In this document: positions 41,179-49,225 of the stretch, one piece after another | How the letters are laid out: every line of letters starts with the position of its first letter | Numbering within the stretch: position 1 is the stretch's first letter | Source of the DNA: Gaiellasilicea sp963806955 | Lineage (GTDB): Bacteria; Actinomycetota; Thermoleophilia; Gaiellales; Gaiellaceae | Direction of reading: 5' to 3' | Length of the DNA stretch: 64,000 nucleotides | NCBI GenBank assembly: GCA_963806955.1 | Contig: CAWDZG010000001.1 | Span: 868,001-932,000 of the forward strand | Position numbers and translations under genes: made by a program | The notes under the pieces: model-generated | The model's input: only the letters and a program-made list of their open reading frames with translations | What the model was told of the DNA's origin: nothing | The model's database searches: none

Positions 41179-42431
41179 GCGTCCTCCCGGAAGCGGAGAT
41201 CCTGGTGGTGGAGCGTGTGCCCGAGCTTCTCGCGCTTCGTCTCGAGATAGTGGCGGTTCTCGGCATTCGGCGGCACCTCGATCGGCACTTGCTCCACGAC
41301 CTCGAGCCCGTGCCCGGACATGCCGGTGATCTTCTTCGGATTGTTCGTGAGCAGCCGGATCGTCGTCAGGCCGAGGTCGGCGAGGATCTGGTTGCCGATT
41401 CCCCACTCGCGCGCGTCGGCGGCAAAGCCGAGCCTGAGGTTCGCCTCGACCGTGTCGAGCCCCTGCTCCTGGAGCTCGTAGGCCTTCAGCTTGTTCAGGA
41501 GCCCGATCCCGCGCCCTTCCTGCGACATGTACAGCAGCACGCCCCGCCCTTCCGCCTCGATCCGCGCGAGAGCGAACTCGAGCTGCTCGCCGCAGTCGCA
41601 GCGAAGCGAGTGGAAGACATCCCCGGTGAGGCACTCGGAGTGCACGCGGACGAGCACGTCCTGCGCGCCGTCGACGTCGCCCTTGACCAGCGCGATGTGC
41701 GGCTTCCCGGTCAGCGTCTCCTTGTACGCGACAGCCTGGAACTCCCCGTACACGGTCGGCATGCGCATCGTCGCCGTCCGCTCGACGAGCTGCTCGTGGC
41801 GGCGCCGGTACTCGATCAGGTCGGCGACGGTGATCATCTTCAGGCCGTGCTCGGCGCAGTACTCGATCAGGTCGGGCACGCGGGCCATCGAGCCGTCGTC
41901 CTTCATGATCTCGCAGACGACGCCGGCCGGGATCAGGCCTGCCAGGCGCGCGAGGTCGACGGCCGCCTCGGTCTGGCCCGAGCGCTGGAGCACGCCGCCG
42001 CGGCGCGCGCGCAGCGGGAAGATGTGGCCGGGCTGGACGAGGTCACGCGGCCCGGAGGACGGGTCGACGGCGACCTGGATCGTGTGCGCGCGGTCCTGCG
42101 CGGAGATGCCGGTGGTGACGCCCTCGCGCGCCTCGACGGAGACGGTGAAGGCCGTGCCGAACGGCGTCTCGTTCTGGTCGGTCATCTGGCGCAGGCCGAG
42201 CTCGTCGCAGCGCTCCTCCGTGAGACAAAGGCAGACCAGACCGCGGGCGTGCGTGACCATGAAGTTGACGGCCTCTGGCGTCGCGAACTGGGCCGCGATC
42301 GTGAGGTCGCCCTCGTTCTCCCGGTCCTCGTCGTCGACGACGACGACGAAGCGTCCGGCGCGGATCTCCTCGATCGCCTCCTCGACGGTCGTGAAGGGGC
42401 TCGTCGTGCGCGTGTCGGCCGCCATCGTCAC
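41175..42431 (-). CDS. ribBA: Bifunctional DHBP synthase / GTP cyclohydrolase II
   Basis: A 418-residue fusion. The N-terminal RibB half makes 3,4-dihydroxy-2-butanone 4-phosphate (VVVVDDEDRENEGDLTIAA, GLVCLCLTEERC, HTIQVAVDPSSGPRDLVQPGHIFPLRARRGGVLQRSGQTEAAVDL). The C-terminal RibA half opens GTP; zinc cysteines are in SECLTGDVFHSLRCDCGEQ, followed by MSQEGRGIGL. GTG 42431 overlaps the ribE stop; ATG 42425 is an alternative. It works between ribE and ribH in one operon. Confidence 0.94.
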   Translation of the reverse strand: MTMAADTRTTSPFTTVEEAIEEIRAGRFVVVVDDEDRENEGDLTIAAQFATPEAVNFMVTHARGLVCLCLTEERCDELGLRQMTDQNETPFGTAFTVSVEAREGVTTGISAQDRAHTIQVAVDPSSGPRDLVQPGHIFPLRARRGGVLQRSGQTEAAVDLARLAGLIPAGVVCEIMKDDGSMARVPDLIEYCAEHGLKMITVADLIEYRRRHEQLVERTATMRMPTVYGEFQAVAYKETLTGKPHIALVKGDVDGAQDVLVRVHSECLTGDVFHSLRCDCGEQLEFALARIEAEGRGVLLYMSQEGRGIGLLNKLKAYELQEQGLDTVEANLRLGFAADAREWGIGNQILADLGLTTIRLLTNNPKKITGMSGHGLEVVEQVPIEVPPNAENRHYLETKREKLGHTLHHQDLRFREDA

Positions 42432-42994
42432 CGCGGCATCGTACCGGGGAGGAGCTTCTCGACGTACTTCGCGAGCACGTCGGTCTCGAGATTGACCTCG
42501 CCCCCGACGGTGAGGCGCGACAGGTTCGTGACCGCGAGCGTGTGCGGGATCAGGGCGACCTCGAAGCCGGTCTCGTCGACCGCGGCCACCGTCAGCGAGA
42601 CCCCGTCGACGGTGACGGAGCCCTTCTCGACGCAGTAGCGCAGGAGCTCCGGCGCGGCCTCGATGCGGATCCGGACGCCCTCGCCCTCGTCGGTCACGGT
42701 CGCGACCCGGCCGACGCCGTCAACGTGACCCTGCACCTGGTGGCCGCCGAGCGGATCGCCCGCACGGAGCGCCGGCTCGACGTTCACCTCCGCGCCGAAG
42801 GGCTTGACCCGGTCGAGCGTCTCGGGGACGACGTCGAACGCAAGTCTCCCCGGCGCGGCCTCGACGACGGTGAGGCAGACGCCGTCGATCGCGACCGAGT
42901 CGCCGACCGCCGCCTCGGCGGCCGCCTCGACGACCAGCCGGCCGTCCTCGAACGAGGCCACCCTGCCGATCTCGCGCACCAGTCCCGTGAACAT
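42428..42994 (-). CDS. ribE: Riboflavin synthase alpha subunit
   Basis: A 188-residue enzyme that turns two lumazines into riboflavin. It shows the two-barrel repeat: MFTGLVREIGRV and VAIDGVCLTVV in the first half, GGHQVQGHVDGVG and VTVDGVSLTVAAV in the second. It follows ribD by 9 bp and overlaps ribBA (GTGA). Confidence 0.94.
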   Translation of the reverse strand: MFTGLVREIGRVASFEDGRLVVEAAAEAAVGDSVAIDGVCLTVVEAAPGRLAFDVVPETLDRVKPFGAEVNVEPALRAGDPLGGHQVQGHVDGVGRVATVTDEGEGVRIRIEAAPELLRYCVEKGSVTVDGVSLTVAAVDETGFEVALIPHTLAVTNLSRLTVGGEVNLETDVLAKYVEKLLPGTMPR

Positions 42995-43003
42995 GACGTC
43001 AGG

Positions 43004-43939
43004 TTACGGCTCGCGCAGGTACGCCTCGAGGAGAACGTCCTCGCCCGCTCCGGCCGCTGTCAGGCTCGTCAGGCGCACCGCCCGATCGAGCGCGGCGACA
43101 AGGCTCGGCCCTTCGCCTGCGAGCGTCGGCGCGAGGAAGACGAGCAGCTTGTCGACGAGACCGGCGTTCAGAAACGCCGCAGCCAACGTCGGCCCGCCCT
43201 CGAGCAGCAGCGACTGCACACCGTCGGCGGCCAGCGCCCGGAGCTCGTCCTCGAGCGGGCCACTGCGCAGCTCCAGCTGGGAGCCTTCGGGCAACGGCCC
43301 CGAGCCGAACGCGAGGCGCCGCGGCTGCCGGACGGCGCCGACGCCGCGGGCGTCGAGACGCGGGTTCTCGAGCCGGACCGTGCCCATCCCGACCGCGACC
43401 GCATCCGAGGCGGCGCGGAGCTCGTGCACGAGCCGCCTCGACTCCTCGCCGGAGACCCAGCGCTCGCCGGGCACGGTGACACGGCCGTCGAGCGTCGCGG
43501 CGACTTTGTACGTCACGAAGGGACGGCCGAGCGCGACCCACGTGCGCCACGCTTCGTTCTGGCGGCGAGACTCGGCGCTGTCGGCGTGCTCGACCGCGAC
43601 ACCCGCCGCGCGGAGCCGCTCCAGCCCGCCGCCCGCCTCCGGGTTCGGATCGAGCGAGCCGGCGACGACACGGGCGATCCCGGCGGCGAGCACGGCGTCG
43701 ACGCACGGCGGCGTCGTCCCGTGGTGCGCGCACGGCTCCATCGTCACGTAGAGCGTCGCGCCGCCCGCCCGCTCGCCCGCGGCCTCGAGGGCGACGAGCT
43801 CGGCGTGCCGCCCGTCCGCCTCCGTCGCCCCCTCGCCGACGATCTCGCCGCCGGCGACGACGACCGCGCCGACCGTCGGCTTCGGATAGGCACGGCCGCG
43901 TGCCGCCGCGGCGAGCTCGAGCGCCCGCGCGAGGCTCAT
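43004..43939 (-). CDS. ribD: Riboflavin biosynthesis deaminase/reductase RibD
   Basis: A 311-residue bifunctional enzyme. The deaminase half has the zinc site HAE and PCAHHGTTPPC, preceded by PKPTVGAVVV. The reductase half has TYKVAATLDGRV, WVSGEESRRLVHELRAASDAVAVGMGTV, NPRLDAR and LLLEGGPTLAAAFL. It is somewhat shorter than the 350-370 residues of many homologues. The ATG overlaps the rpe stop (ATGA). Confidence 0.93.
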   Translation of the reverse strand: MSLARALELAAAARGRAYPKPTVGAVVVAGGEIVGEGATEADGRHAELVALEAAGERAGGATLYVTMEPCAHHGTTPPCVDAVLAAGIARVVAGSLDPNPEAGGGLERLRAAGVAVEHADSAESRRQNEAWRTWVALGRPFVTYKVAATLDGRVTVPGERWVSGEESRRLVHELRAASDAVAVGMGTVRLENPRLDARGVGAVRQPRRLAFGSGPLPEGSQLELRSGPLEDELRALAADGVQSLLLEGGPTLAAAFLNAGLVDKLLVFLAPTLAGEGPSLVAALDRAVRLTSLTAAGAGEDVLLEAYLREP

Positions 43940-44610
43940 GCCAGCGCGTGGACCAGCCGCCGGTACGCACGCGGCAGGTCCTCGCCGGCGAAGATGCCGC
44001 TGCCGACGACGAGCAGGTCGGCTCCCGCGTCGTGCACGCGGCGCACGTTCTCCTGCTTGACGCCCCCGTCGACCTGGACGTGGCAGTCGACGAGCTCGCG
44101 CAGGCGCTCGATCCGCTGGTAGGCGTCCTCCATGAACTCCTGGCCGGAGTAGCCCGGGACGATCGACATGCAGAGACAGAGATCGGCGCCGAGGTTCGCG
44201 GCCTCTGCTGCGACCTCGACCTCCGTGCCCGGGCTGAACGCGACTCCCGCCCCGAGCCCGTGCTCTCGCGCCTGGGCGAGCACGACGCTCGCGTCCTCGA
44301 CGACCTCGACGTGGAACGTCACGCTGTCCGCGCCCGACTCTGCGAGCTCGGGAAAGTGGTGGGCCGGGTTGTCGACCATCAGGTGACAGTCGAGCACGCC
44401 CCCCTGCGCGTGGATCATGGGCGCGATCGAGCGGAGGACGACGGGGCCGATCGTGACCGGCGGGACGAAATGGCCGTCGCCGATGTCGAAGTGGAAGATG
44501 CGGGCTCCCGCGTTCAGCAGGTGCTGCACCTGCTCGCCGAGGTGCGCGAAGTCCGCCGCGTAGAGCGACGGCTCGACCTCGACCGTCCGAACCCAATCCC
44601 GCCAGGACAC
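43936..44610 (-). CDS. rpe: Ribulose-phosphate 3-epimerase
   Basis: A 224-residue TIM barrel of the pentose-phosphate pathway. Family motifs are VEPSLYAADFAHLGEQV, FHFDIGDGHFVPPVTIGP, DCHLMVDNP, MSIVPGYSGQEF and VQVDGGVKQENV. GTG 44610 is supported by a TAAGAT box 7 nt upstream, sharing the rsmB stop. It precedes ribD, a common arrangement because its substrate ribulose 5-phosphate feeds RibB. Confidence 0.94.
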   Translation of the reverse strand: MSWRDWVRTVEVEPSLYAADFAHLGEQVQHLLNAGARIFHFDIGDGHFVPPVTIGPVVLRSIAPMIHAQGGVLDCHLMVDNPAHHFPELAESGADSVTFHVEVVEDASVVLAQAREHGLGAGVAFSPGTEVEVAAEAANLGADLCLCMSIVPGYSGQEFMEDAYQRIERLRELVDCHVQVDGGVKQENVRRVHDAGADLLVVGSGIFAGEDLPRAYRRLVHALA

Positions 44611-44617
44611 GAGTGCG

Positions 44618-44623
44618 ATCTTA
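44618..44623 (-). promoter_or_regulatory. Leaderless -10 box of rpe (TAAGAT) sharing the rsmB stop codon
   Basis: TAAGAT lies 7 nt upstream of GTG 44610. Its first triplet is the TAA stop of rsmB. This would be an internal promoter for rpe-ribD-ribE-ribBA-ribH. Confidence 0.45.
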
Positions 44624-45829
44624 CGTTCGCAGCCGGGCGACGAAGAACCCGCTCGTGTGGTGGACGTGCGGGAGCGTCTGCAGGAACTCGGGCCGCGTCG
44701 GGTGGCGGAACTGCGCCCACTCCTCGATCGGCTCCACCTCGAGGCCGGATGCCTCGACCACCGCCTCGGACTCGTCGGCATTGATCGTGCAGACCGAGTA
44801 GACGATCGTGCCGCCCGGCCGAACACGCTCGGCGGCCGCCCGCAGCAACTCGAGTTGGAGCTCGGGCAGCGGCTCCGAGCGCCAGCGGAGATCGGGCCGG
44901 GCAGCGAGCACGCCGAGGCCGGAGCAGGGCGCGTCGACGAGCGCGCGGTCGAACCCCGTCAGCTCCGGGGGCAGCTCGCGGCCGTCGGCCTGCACCACGC
45001 GGACGTCCGCCCGGCCGAGCCGGTGCAGGTTCGCCTCCAGCTCGCGTGCGCGGCCCTCGTTCACCTCGACCGCGACGACCTCACCGGCGAGCATCGCCGT
45101 CTTCCCGCCGGGCGCGGCGCAGAGGTCGAGCACTCTGTCGGTCGCCTCCGCACGCAGAGAGAGGGCCGCCACCTGAGAGCCGCGACTCTGCGGCCAGATC
45201 TCGCCTCTTTCCAGGGCTTTCTCGTCCACGCGTGCGACCTCCCACGCTCCCGGCACGTCCGTTTCGGACCCGTCCGGGGTCTGTCCCCGGACATGTCTCA
45301 CAACGACGGGTGGGGACTCGTTCTGGGCGCGCATCAGGGCGAGCGCCTGCTCGTCGCCGAGATCGCGCCGCCAGGTCTCCCAGATCCAGTCCGGGTAGGA
45401 GTGCTTGAGCGGGCCCTCGGGCAGCGAGGCGAGCAGCGCCTCGATCCCCTCGCCCACCCGGCGCAGCACGGCGTTCGTGAACGGGACGGCCCGTTCGAGC
45501 CGCGCTCGGCGGACGAGCTCCACGGACTCGTTCACCGCCGCGTAGCGCGGGACGCCGCCGAGCCAGCCGAGCTGGTACGTCCCCAGGCGCAACGCGGCGA
45601 GCACGGGCGCGTCGAGCTTGCGCACCGGCCGCTTCCCGAGCGTCTCGATCGCGTGGTCGATCGTCCGTTGCCGCTGCACCGACCCGAAGGCGAGTTGGTG
45701 CGCGAGCGCGCGGTCGCGGGCGTCCAGCCCGGCCGACGCGGTGCGGAGCGCCCGGTCGGCGTAGGCGCCCTCCTCGAACACGCGCCGCAGCACCTCGTAG
45801 GCCGCCTTGCGGGCCGGGGCGACGCTCAC
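44621..45829 (-). CDS. rsmB: 16S rRNA (cytosine-967-C5)-methyltransferase RsmB, with a repeat inside
   Basis: A 402-residue rRNA methylase. The N-terminal NusB-like domain includes AYEVLRRVFEEGAYADRAL and AHQLAFGSVQRQRTIDH. The methylase part has the AdoMet motif LDLCAAPGGKTAMLAG, motif IV VDAPCSGLG and motif VI YSVCTINADESE with the catalytic cysteine. Where homologues usually read VVVRVN, this protein reads VVVRHVRGQTPDGSETD, encoded by a palindromic repeat (45272-45292 plus flanks). Reading frame and both catalytic cysteines are kept. It overlaps fmt (GTGA). Confidence 0.92.
   Translation of the reverse strand: MSVAPARKAAYEVLRRVFEEGAYADRALRTASAGLDARDRALAHQLAFGSVQRQRTIDHAIETLGKRPVRKLDAPVLAALRLGTYQLGWLGGVPRYAAVNESVELVRRARLERAVPFTNAVLRRVGEGIEALLASLPEGPLKHSYPDWIWETWRRDLGDEQALALMRAQNESPPVVVRHVRGQTPDGSETDVPGAWEVARVDEKALERGEIWPQSRGSQVAALSLRAEATDRVLDLCAAPGGKTAMLAGEVVAVEVNEGRARELEANLHRLGRADVRVVQADGRELPPELTGFDRALVDAPCSGLGVLAARPDLRWRSEPLPELQLELLRAAAERVRPGGTIVYSVCTINADESEAVVEASGLEVEPIEEWAQFRHPTRPEFLQTLPHVHHTSGFFVARLRT
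45272..45292. repeat. Palindromic repeat inside the rsmB coding sequence
   Basis: GTCCGGGG-TCTGT-CCCCGGAC is a perfect 8-bp stem with a 5-nt loop and continues into ATGTCT. The core CGGGGTCTG(A/T)CCCCGGACAT is shared with 13621-13640. Here it is in frame and translated as part of rsmB. Confidence 0.75.
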
Positions 45830-46611
45830 CGCAGCCCGCGCAGGAAGGCCTCGTAGGGCATGCGCTTGCCGCCCTCGGGCTGCACCTCGAGCGGCACGAG
45901 CTCGCCCTCGTCCAGCCGGGCGCGCCAGATCGTGACGCGGCGGCCGTGCAGCTCACCCCGCGCGCCGATGTGCGGCGAGAGCGCCCGGATCCGGTTCAGG
46001 CTCTCCTCCGGCTTCGACAGGTCGAGCTCGCGGTCCGCCGCGCCGATCTTGGCCGCATAGGTCGGCTCTCCCTGCTGCGGCGTGAACGCGGGCTCCGGCA
46101 ACACGCGGTCGAGCAGCTCGACGGCGAGCTCGGCCGCGCGCCGGTAGACGTCGCCTGCGTCCCACTCCGGCGGGACCGAGAACGCCTCGATCGCCGCGAC
46201 CGGGCCGGCGTCGAGCTCCTTGACGGTCTCGTGGATCGTCACCCCCGTCTCGGTGTCTCCCGCGAGCAGCGACCGCTCGACCGGGGCGGCGCCCCGCCAG
46301 CGCGGCAGCAGCGAAGGATGGACGTTGAGCCAGAGCCCGCGCCCGAGCAGGCTCTCCGGGATCAGGAGGCCGTACGCGGCGACCACGACTGTCTCGGCCG
46401 GCAGCGCGAGCTCCGCCGTCGGCCGCTCTGGCTGCAGCACCGGGATCCCGAGCCGCTCCGCCACGAGCTTCGCGGGCGGCGCCGTCACCTTTCTCCCCCG
46501 CCCCGCCTCGCGGTCCGGACGCGTCAGCAGCGCGACCACGTCGTGCCGCGCGGCCAGGCGTTCGAGCACGTCAGCGCCGAACGGCGCCGTGGCGGCAACT
46601 GCCAGCTTCAT
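45826..46611 (-). CDS. fmt: Methionyl-tRNA formyltransferase
   Basis: A 261-residue Fmt that formylates initiator Met-tRNA. The formyl-folate-binding motif NVHPSLLPRWRGAAPVERSLLAGD is clear, with VVAAYGLLIPESLL and LDAGPVAAIE. The C-terminal tRNA-binding domain is reduced, making the protein about 50 residues shorter than usual, with VTIHETVKELD where VTIMxMxxxLD is typical. It lies between def and rsmB. The TAGCCT box 6 nt upstream shares the def stop codon. Confidence 0.92.
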   Translation of the reverse strand: MKLAVAATAPFGADVLERLAARHDVVALLTRPDREAGRGRKVTAPPAKLVAERLGIPVLQPERPTAELALPAETVVVAAYGLLIPESLLGRGLWLNVHPSLLPRWRGAAPVERSLLAGDTETGVTIHETVKELDAGPVAAIEAFSVPPEWDAGDVYRRAAELAVELLDRVLPEPAFTPQQGEPTYAAKIGAADRELDLSKPEESLNRIRALSPHIGARGELHGRRVTIWRARLDEGELVPLEVQPEGGKRMPYEAFLRGLR

Positions 46612-46617
46612 GGCGGG

Positions 46618-46623
46618 AGGCTA
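46618..46623 (-). promoter_or_regulatory. Leaderless -10 box of fmt (TAGCCT) sharing the def stop codon
   Basis: TAGCCT lies 6 nt upstream of ATG 46611 and its first triplet is the TAG stop of def. No Shine-Dalgarno sequence is present. Confidence 0.45.
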
Positions 46624-47211
46624 CGCCTGAAACGAACGCCGCAGCGTGGCGAGCGCGTCTTTGCGCGCCTCGTCGTCGGTGCGCTCGAGCATGAGCACGC
46701 CGTCGAGGTGGTCGAGCTCGTGCTGGGCGACGCGAGCACCCAGGTCCTCGAGCTCCAGCCGCAGCGCCTCGCCGGCCACGTCCTGTCCCTGGAGCGTGAC
46801 GCGCACCGAGCGCTCGACGGGAACGAGCACCCCCTGAAGCGAGAGGCAGCCCTCGTCGAGCGTCTCCGTCTCTTGCGAGCGCTCCGTGATCTCGGGATTG
46901 ACGACCGCGACCGCGGGCTCGTCGTCGACCGGCTGGAAGACGAAGAGGCGCTGGAGCACGCCGACCTGCGTCGCCGCGAGCCCGACCCCGCGGGCGTCGT
47001 GCATCAGGTGCTCCATCTTCTCCGCCAGGCGCGCGAGGTCGTCGTCGAAACGAGCGATCTCGCGGGCGCGCATTCTCAGAGCGGCGTCGGGATACTGGCG
47101 GATCTGCGCCAGCGCGAACCGCCGCCGGGCACGGTCCTGCGCGTCGAGCTCACGCTCGTCGTGGACCTCGCCGCCTTCCGCATCTGGCCGGACGCCGCTT
47201 TCCGTCGCCAT
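46621..47211 (-). CDS. def: Peptide deformylase
   Basis: A 196-residue deformylase that removes the N-formyl group of new proteins. All three motifs are present: GVGLAATQVG, EGCLSLQG with the metal cysteine, and QHELDHLDG with HExxH. An N-terminal extension of about 35 charged residues (MATESGVRPDAEGGEVHDE and on) precedes the usual start. A TACACT box lies 6 nt upstream of ATG 47211. priA precedes it by 54 bp. Confidence 0.95.
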   Translation of the reverse strand: MATESGVRPDAEGGEVHDERELDAQDRARRRFALAQIRQYPDAALRMRAREIARFDDDLARLAEKMEHLMHDARGVGLAATQVGVLQRLFVFQPVDDEPAVAVVNPEITERSQETETLDEGCLSLQGVLVPVERSVRVTLQGQDVAGEALRLELEDLGARVAQHELDHLDGVLMLERTDDEARKDALATLRRSFQA

Positions 47212-47217
47212 ACACCG

Positions 47218-47223
47218 AGTGTA
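47218..47223 (-). promoter_or_regulatory. Leaderless -10 box of def (TACACT)
   Basis: TACACT lies 6 nt upstream of ATG 47211; the same hexamer serves ffh. It fixes the start of the extended N-terminus and indicates a promoter after priA. Confidence 0.45.
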
Positions 47224-47265
47224 GTCAGCGAGCGCATCGCGGCCGTCCCCTCAAGGAGGGAGGCG

Positions 47266-49179
47266 CTAGAGCGACTGCGGATCGACGTCGACGACCGCGT
47301 TGACGCCGGCCTTCCGCATCGCGGGCGCGGCGGCCGCGAGCGCGCGGGCCGCCGTCGCGGCGAGCGCACGCGGGCTGTCCGTCTTCGCGACGAGCTGAGC
47401 CCGATGACGGCCCCGGAGGCGCAGCAGCGGCGCCGGCCCGAGCAGATCCGCGCCGGCGAGCTCCGTCCGCAGCTCGCGCAGCAGCCGCTCGGGCGCGGCC
47501 GCAGTCGGGCCGGAGGCGACGATCGAGATCAGATGCCGGAAGGGTGGATAGCCGAGCTCGCGGCGGCGGTCGAGCTCCTCGGCGAGGAAGCCGGCGACAT
47601 CGTGACGGGCGGCGAAACGCAGCGGGGTCGCGTCGGGCTGGAACGTCTGCACGATCACCTTTCCCGGCGCGTCGCGACCGCTGCGGCCGGCGAGCTGTGT
47701 CACGAGCTGGAAGGTCCGCTCCTCCGCCCGGAAGTCCGGCAGCGAGAGACCCGTGTCGGCGTCGACGACGGCGGCGAGCGACACCCCGGGGAAGTGATGC
47801 CCCTTCGCGACCATCTGCGTGCCGATCAGCACGGCGCGGTCGGCGGCGGTGAAGCGGTCGAGCGCCTCTCGCAGCGCCCCTGGCTTCGAGGCCGTGTCCG
47901 CGTCGAGCCGGATCCGCTCGAGCTCGGGGACGCGCTTGCCGAGCTCGGCTTCCAGCCGCTGCGTCCCGGCGCCGATGCGGGCGAGCTCGGCGGAGCCGCA
48001 CGCCGGGCACGCCTCGGGCACCGACTCCGAGTAGCCGCAGTGGTGGCAGTGGAGGCGCTCGTCGACGTGCAGCGTCAACGAGACGTCGCAGAGCTCGCAG
48101 CGACGTGAGCTGCCACAGGCGCGGCAGTGGATCGCGGGCGCGAGTCCGCGCCGGTTCAGCAGGAGGATCGCCTTGCCGCCGTGCTCCGAGATGCGGCCGA
48201 GCTCGGCGAGCAGCGGCGCCGAGAGCGGATAGCCCGCCTCGCGGCGGAGGTCGACGATCTTCACGGTCGGCATCGGGGCGCCGAGCCGAGCGCCGAGCTC
48301 GAGCCGTTCGAGCCGCTCCCAGCTCTCCGGGCGGGGCGTCGCGCTGCCGTAGACGGCGACGGCCCCCTCGAGGGCCGCGCGCTTGGCGGCGACCGTGCGC
48401 GCGTCGTAGCGTGGATCCGACTCCTGCTTGTAGGAGGAGTCGTGCTCCTCGTCGATGCAGATCAGGCCGAGGTTCGGGACGGGCGCGAAGACGGCCGAGC
48501 GGGCGCCGACGACGACCGGCGCCTCACCCGAGACGATCCGCTCGCGCTCGTCACGCCGCTCGGCCTCGGTGAGGCCCGAGTGGAGCACTGCGATCCGGTC
48601 GCCAAAGCGCGCCTGGAAGCGGCCGAGGGTCTGCGGTGTCAGCGCGATCTCCGGCACGAGCACGATTGCGCCGCGGCCGCGGGCGAGCGCCGCCCCGCAC
48701 GCCTGCAGGTAGACCTCGGTCTTGCCGCTCCCGGTCGCGCCGGCGAGCAGGAGGTGGCCGCCCCCCGCCTCCACCGCCTCGGCGATCCGTGCGACCGCAC
48801 GCTGCTGCGGCTCGGTCAGCTCCGCCGGCTCCGCCTCGCCGGCCATCCCGGCCCCGGTGACCCGCCGCTCACCCCGGCGCGCCCGTAGCTTCGGGGCGAC
48901 GAGCTCGAGCGCCCGCGCGGGAGTGGAGCCGTAGTAGTCCGCGACCCAGAGCGCGAGCTCGACGAGCGCCGGCGGCAGCTCGTACAGCACCGACTCGACC
49001 GGCGCCGCCGTCACTCCCGCCGGCGCTTCCACTCCGGTCTCGACGACGACGCCGCGCGCCGCCGCGCGTCCGAAACGGATCGACACGACCGCACCCTTCC
49101 CGACGCCGTCGGGCACCTCGTAGGTGAACGGCCGCGCGACCGCCCGGGAGGAGACGAGCGGATAGACGGAAGCGAGCAC
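47266..49179 (-). CDS. priA: Primosomal protein N' (PriA helicase)
   Basis: A 637-residue replication-restart helicase. The N-terminal DNA-binding domain (ASVYPLVSSRAVARPFTYEVP) is followed by Walker A LLAGATGSGKTEVYLQA, the DEEH box in CIDEEHDSSYKQES, and a zinc-binding region with four CxxC pairs (CRACGSSRRCELC and CHHCGYSESVPEACPAC). The C-terminal helicase half includes LIGTQMVAKGHHFPGV and QLAGRSGRDA. GTG 49179 is supported by TACGGT 6 nt upstream. It is divergent from the iron transporter. Confidence 0.94.
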   Translation of the reverse strand: MLASVYPLVSSRAVARPFTYEVPDGVGKGAVVSIRFGRAAARGVVVETGVEAPAGVTAAPVESVLYELPPALVELALWVADYYGSTPARALELVAPKLRARRGERRVTGAGMAGEAEPAELTEPQQRAVARIAEAVEAGGGHLLLAGATGSGKTEVYLQACGAALARGRGAIVLVPEIALTPQTLGRFQARFGDRIAVLHSGLTEAERRDERERIVSGEAPVVVGARSAVFAPVPNLGLICIDEEHDSSYKQESDPRYDARTVAAKRAALEGAVAVYGSATPRPESWERLERLELGARLGAPMPTVKIVDLRREAGYPLSAPLLAELGRISEHGGKAILLLNRRGLAPAIHCRACGSSRRCELCDVSLTLHVDERLHCHHCGYSESVPEACPACGSAELARIGAGTQRLEAELGKRVPELERIRLDADTASKPGALREALDRFTAADRAVLIGTQMVAKGHHFPGVSLAAVVDADTGLSLPDFRAEERTFQLVTQLAGRSGRDAPGKVIVQTFQPDATPLRFAARHDVAGFLAEELDRRRELGYPPFRHLISIVASGPTAAAPERLLRELRTELAGADLLGPAPLLRLRGRHRAQLVAKTDSPRALAATAARALAAAAPAMRKAGVNAVVDVDPQSL

Positions 49180-49185
49180 AAAAGC

Positions 49186-49191
49186 ACCGTA
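49186..49191 (-). promoter_or_regulatory. Leaderless -10 box of priA (TACGGT)
   Basis: TACGGT lies 6 nt upstream of GTG 49179 in the 45-bp gap shared with the transporter promoter. There is no ribosome-binding site. Confidence 0.4.
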
Positions 49192-49207
49192 GCCACGCGG
49201 GAGGTCG

Positions 49208-49225
49208 TGTAAGGTGACCCTTACA
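49208..49225 (+). promoter_or_regulatory. Inverted-repeat operator 1 of the iron-type transporter
   Basis: TGTAAGG-TGAC-CCTTACA is a perfect inverted repeat whose last base is the A of the ATG. A candidate -10 box TAAGGT (49210-49215), 9 nt from the ATG, lies inside it. The AGG-N4-CCT geometry matches DtxR/IdeR boxes. Bound repressor would cover the promoter and start codon together. Confidence 0.7.

Noticed and set aside
40531..49179. An FMN riboswitch controlling the riboflavin genes
   Set aside because: The rib genes are packed behind rpe and rsmB with overlaps or gaps under 11 bp, leaving no room for a riboswitch leader.
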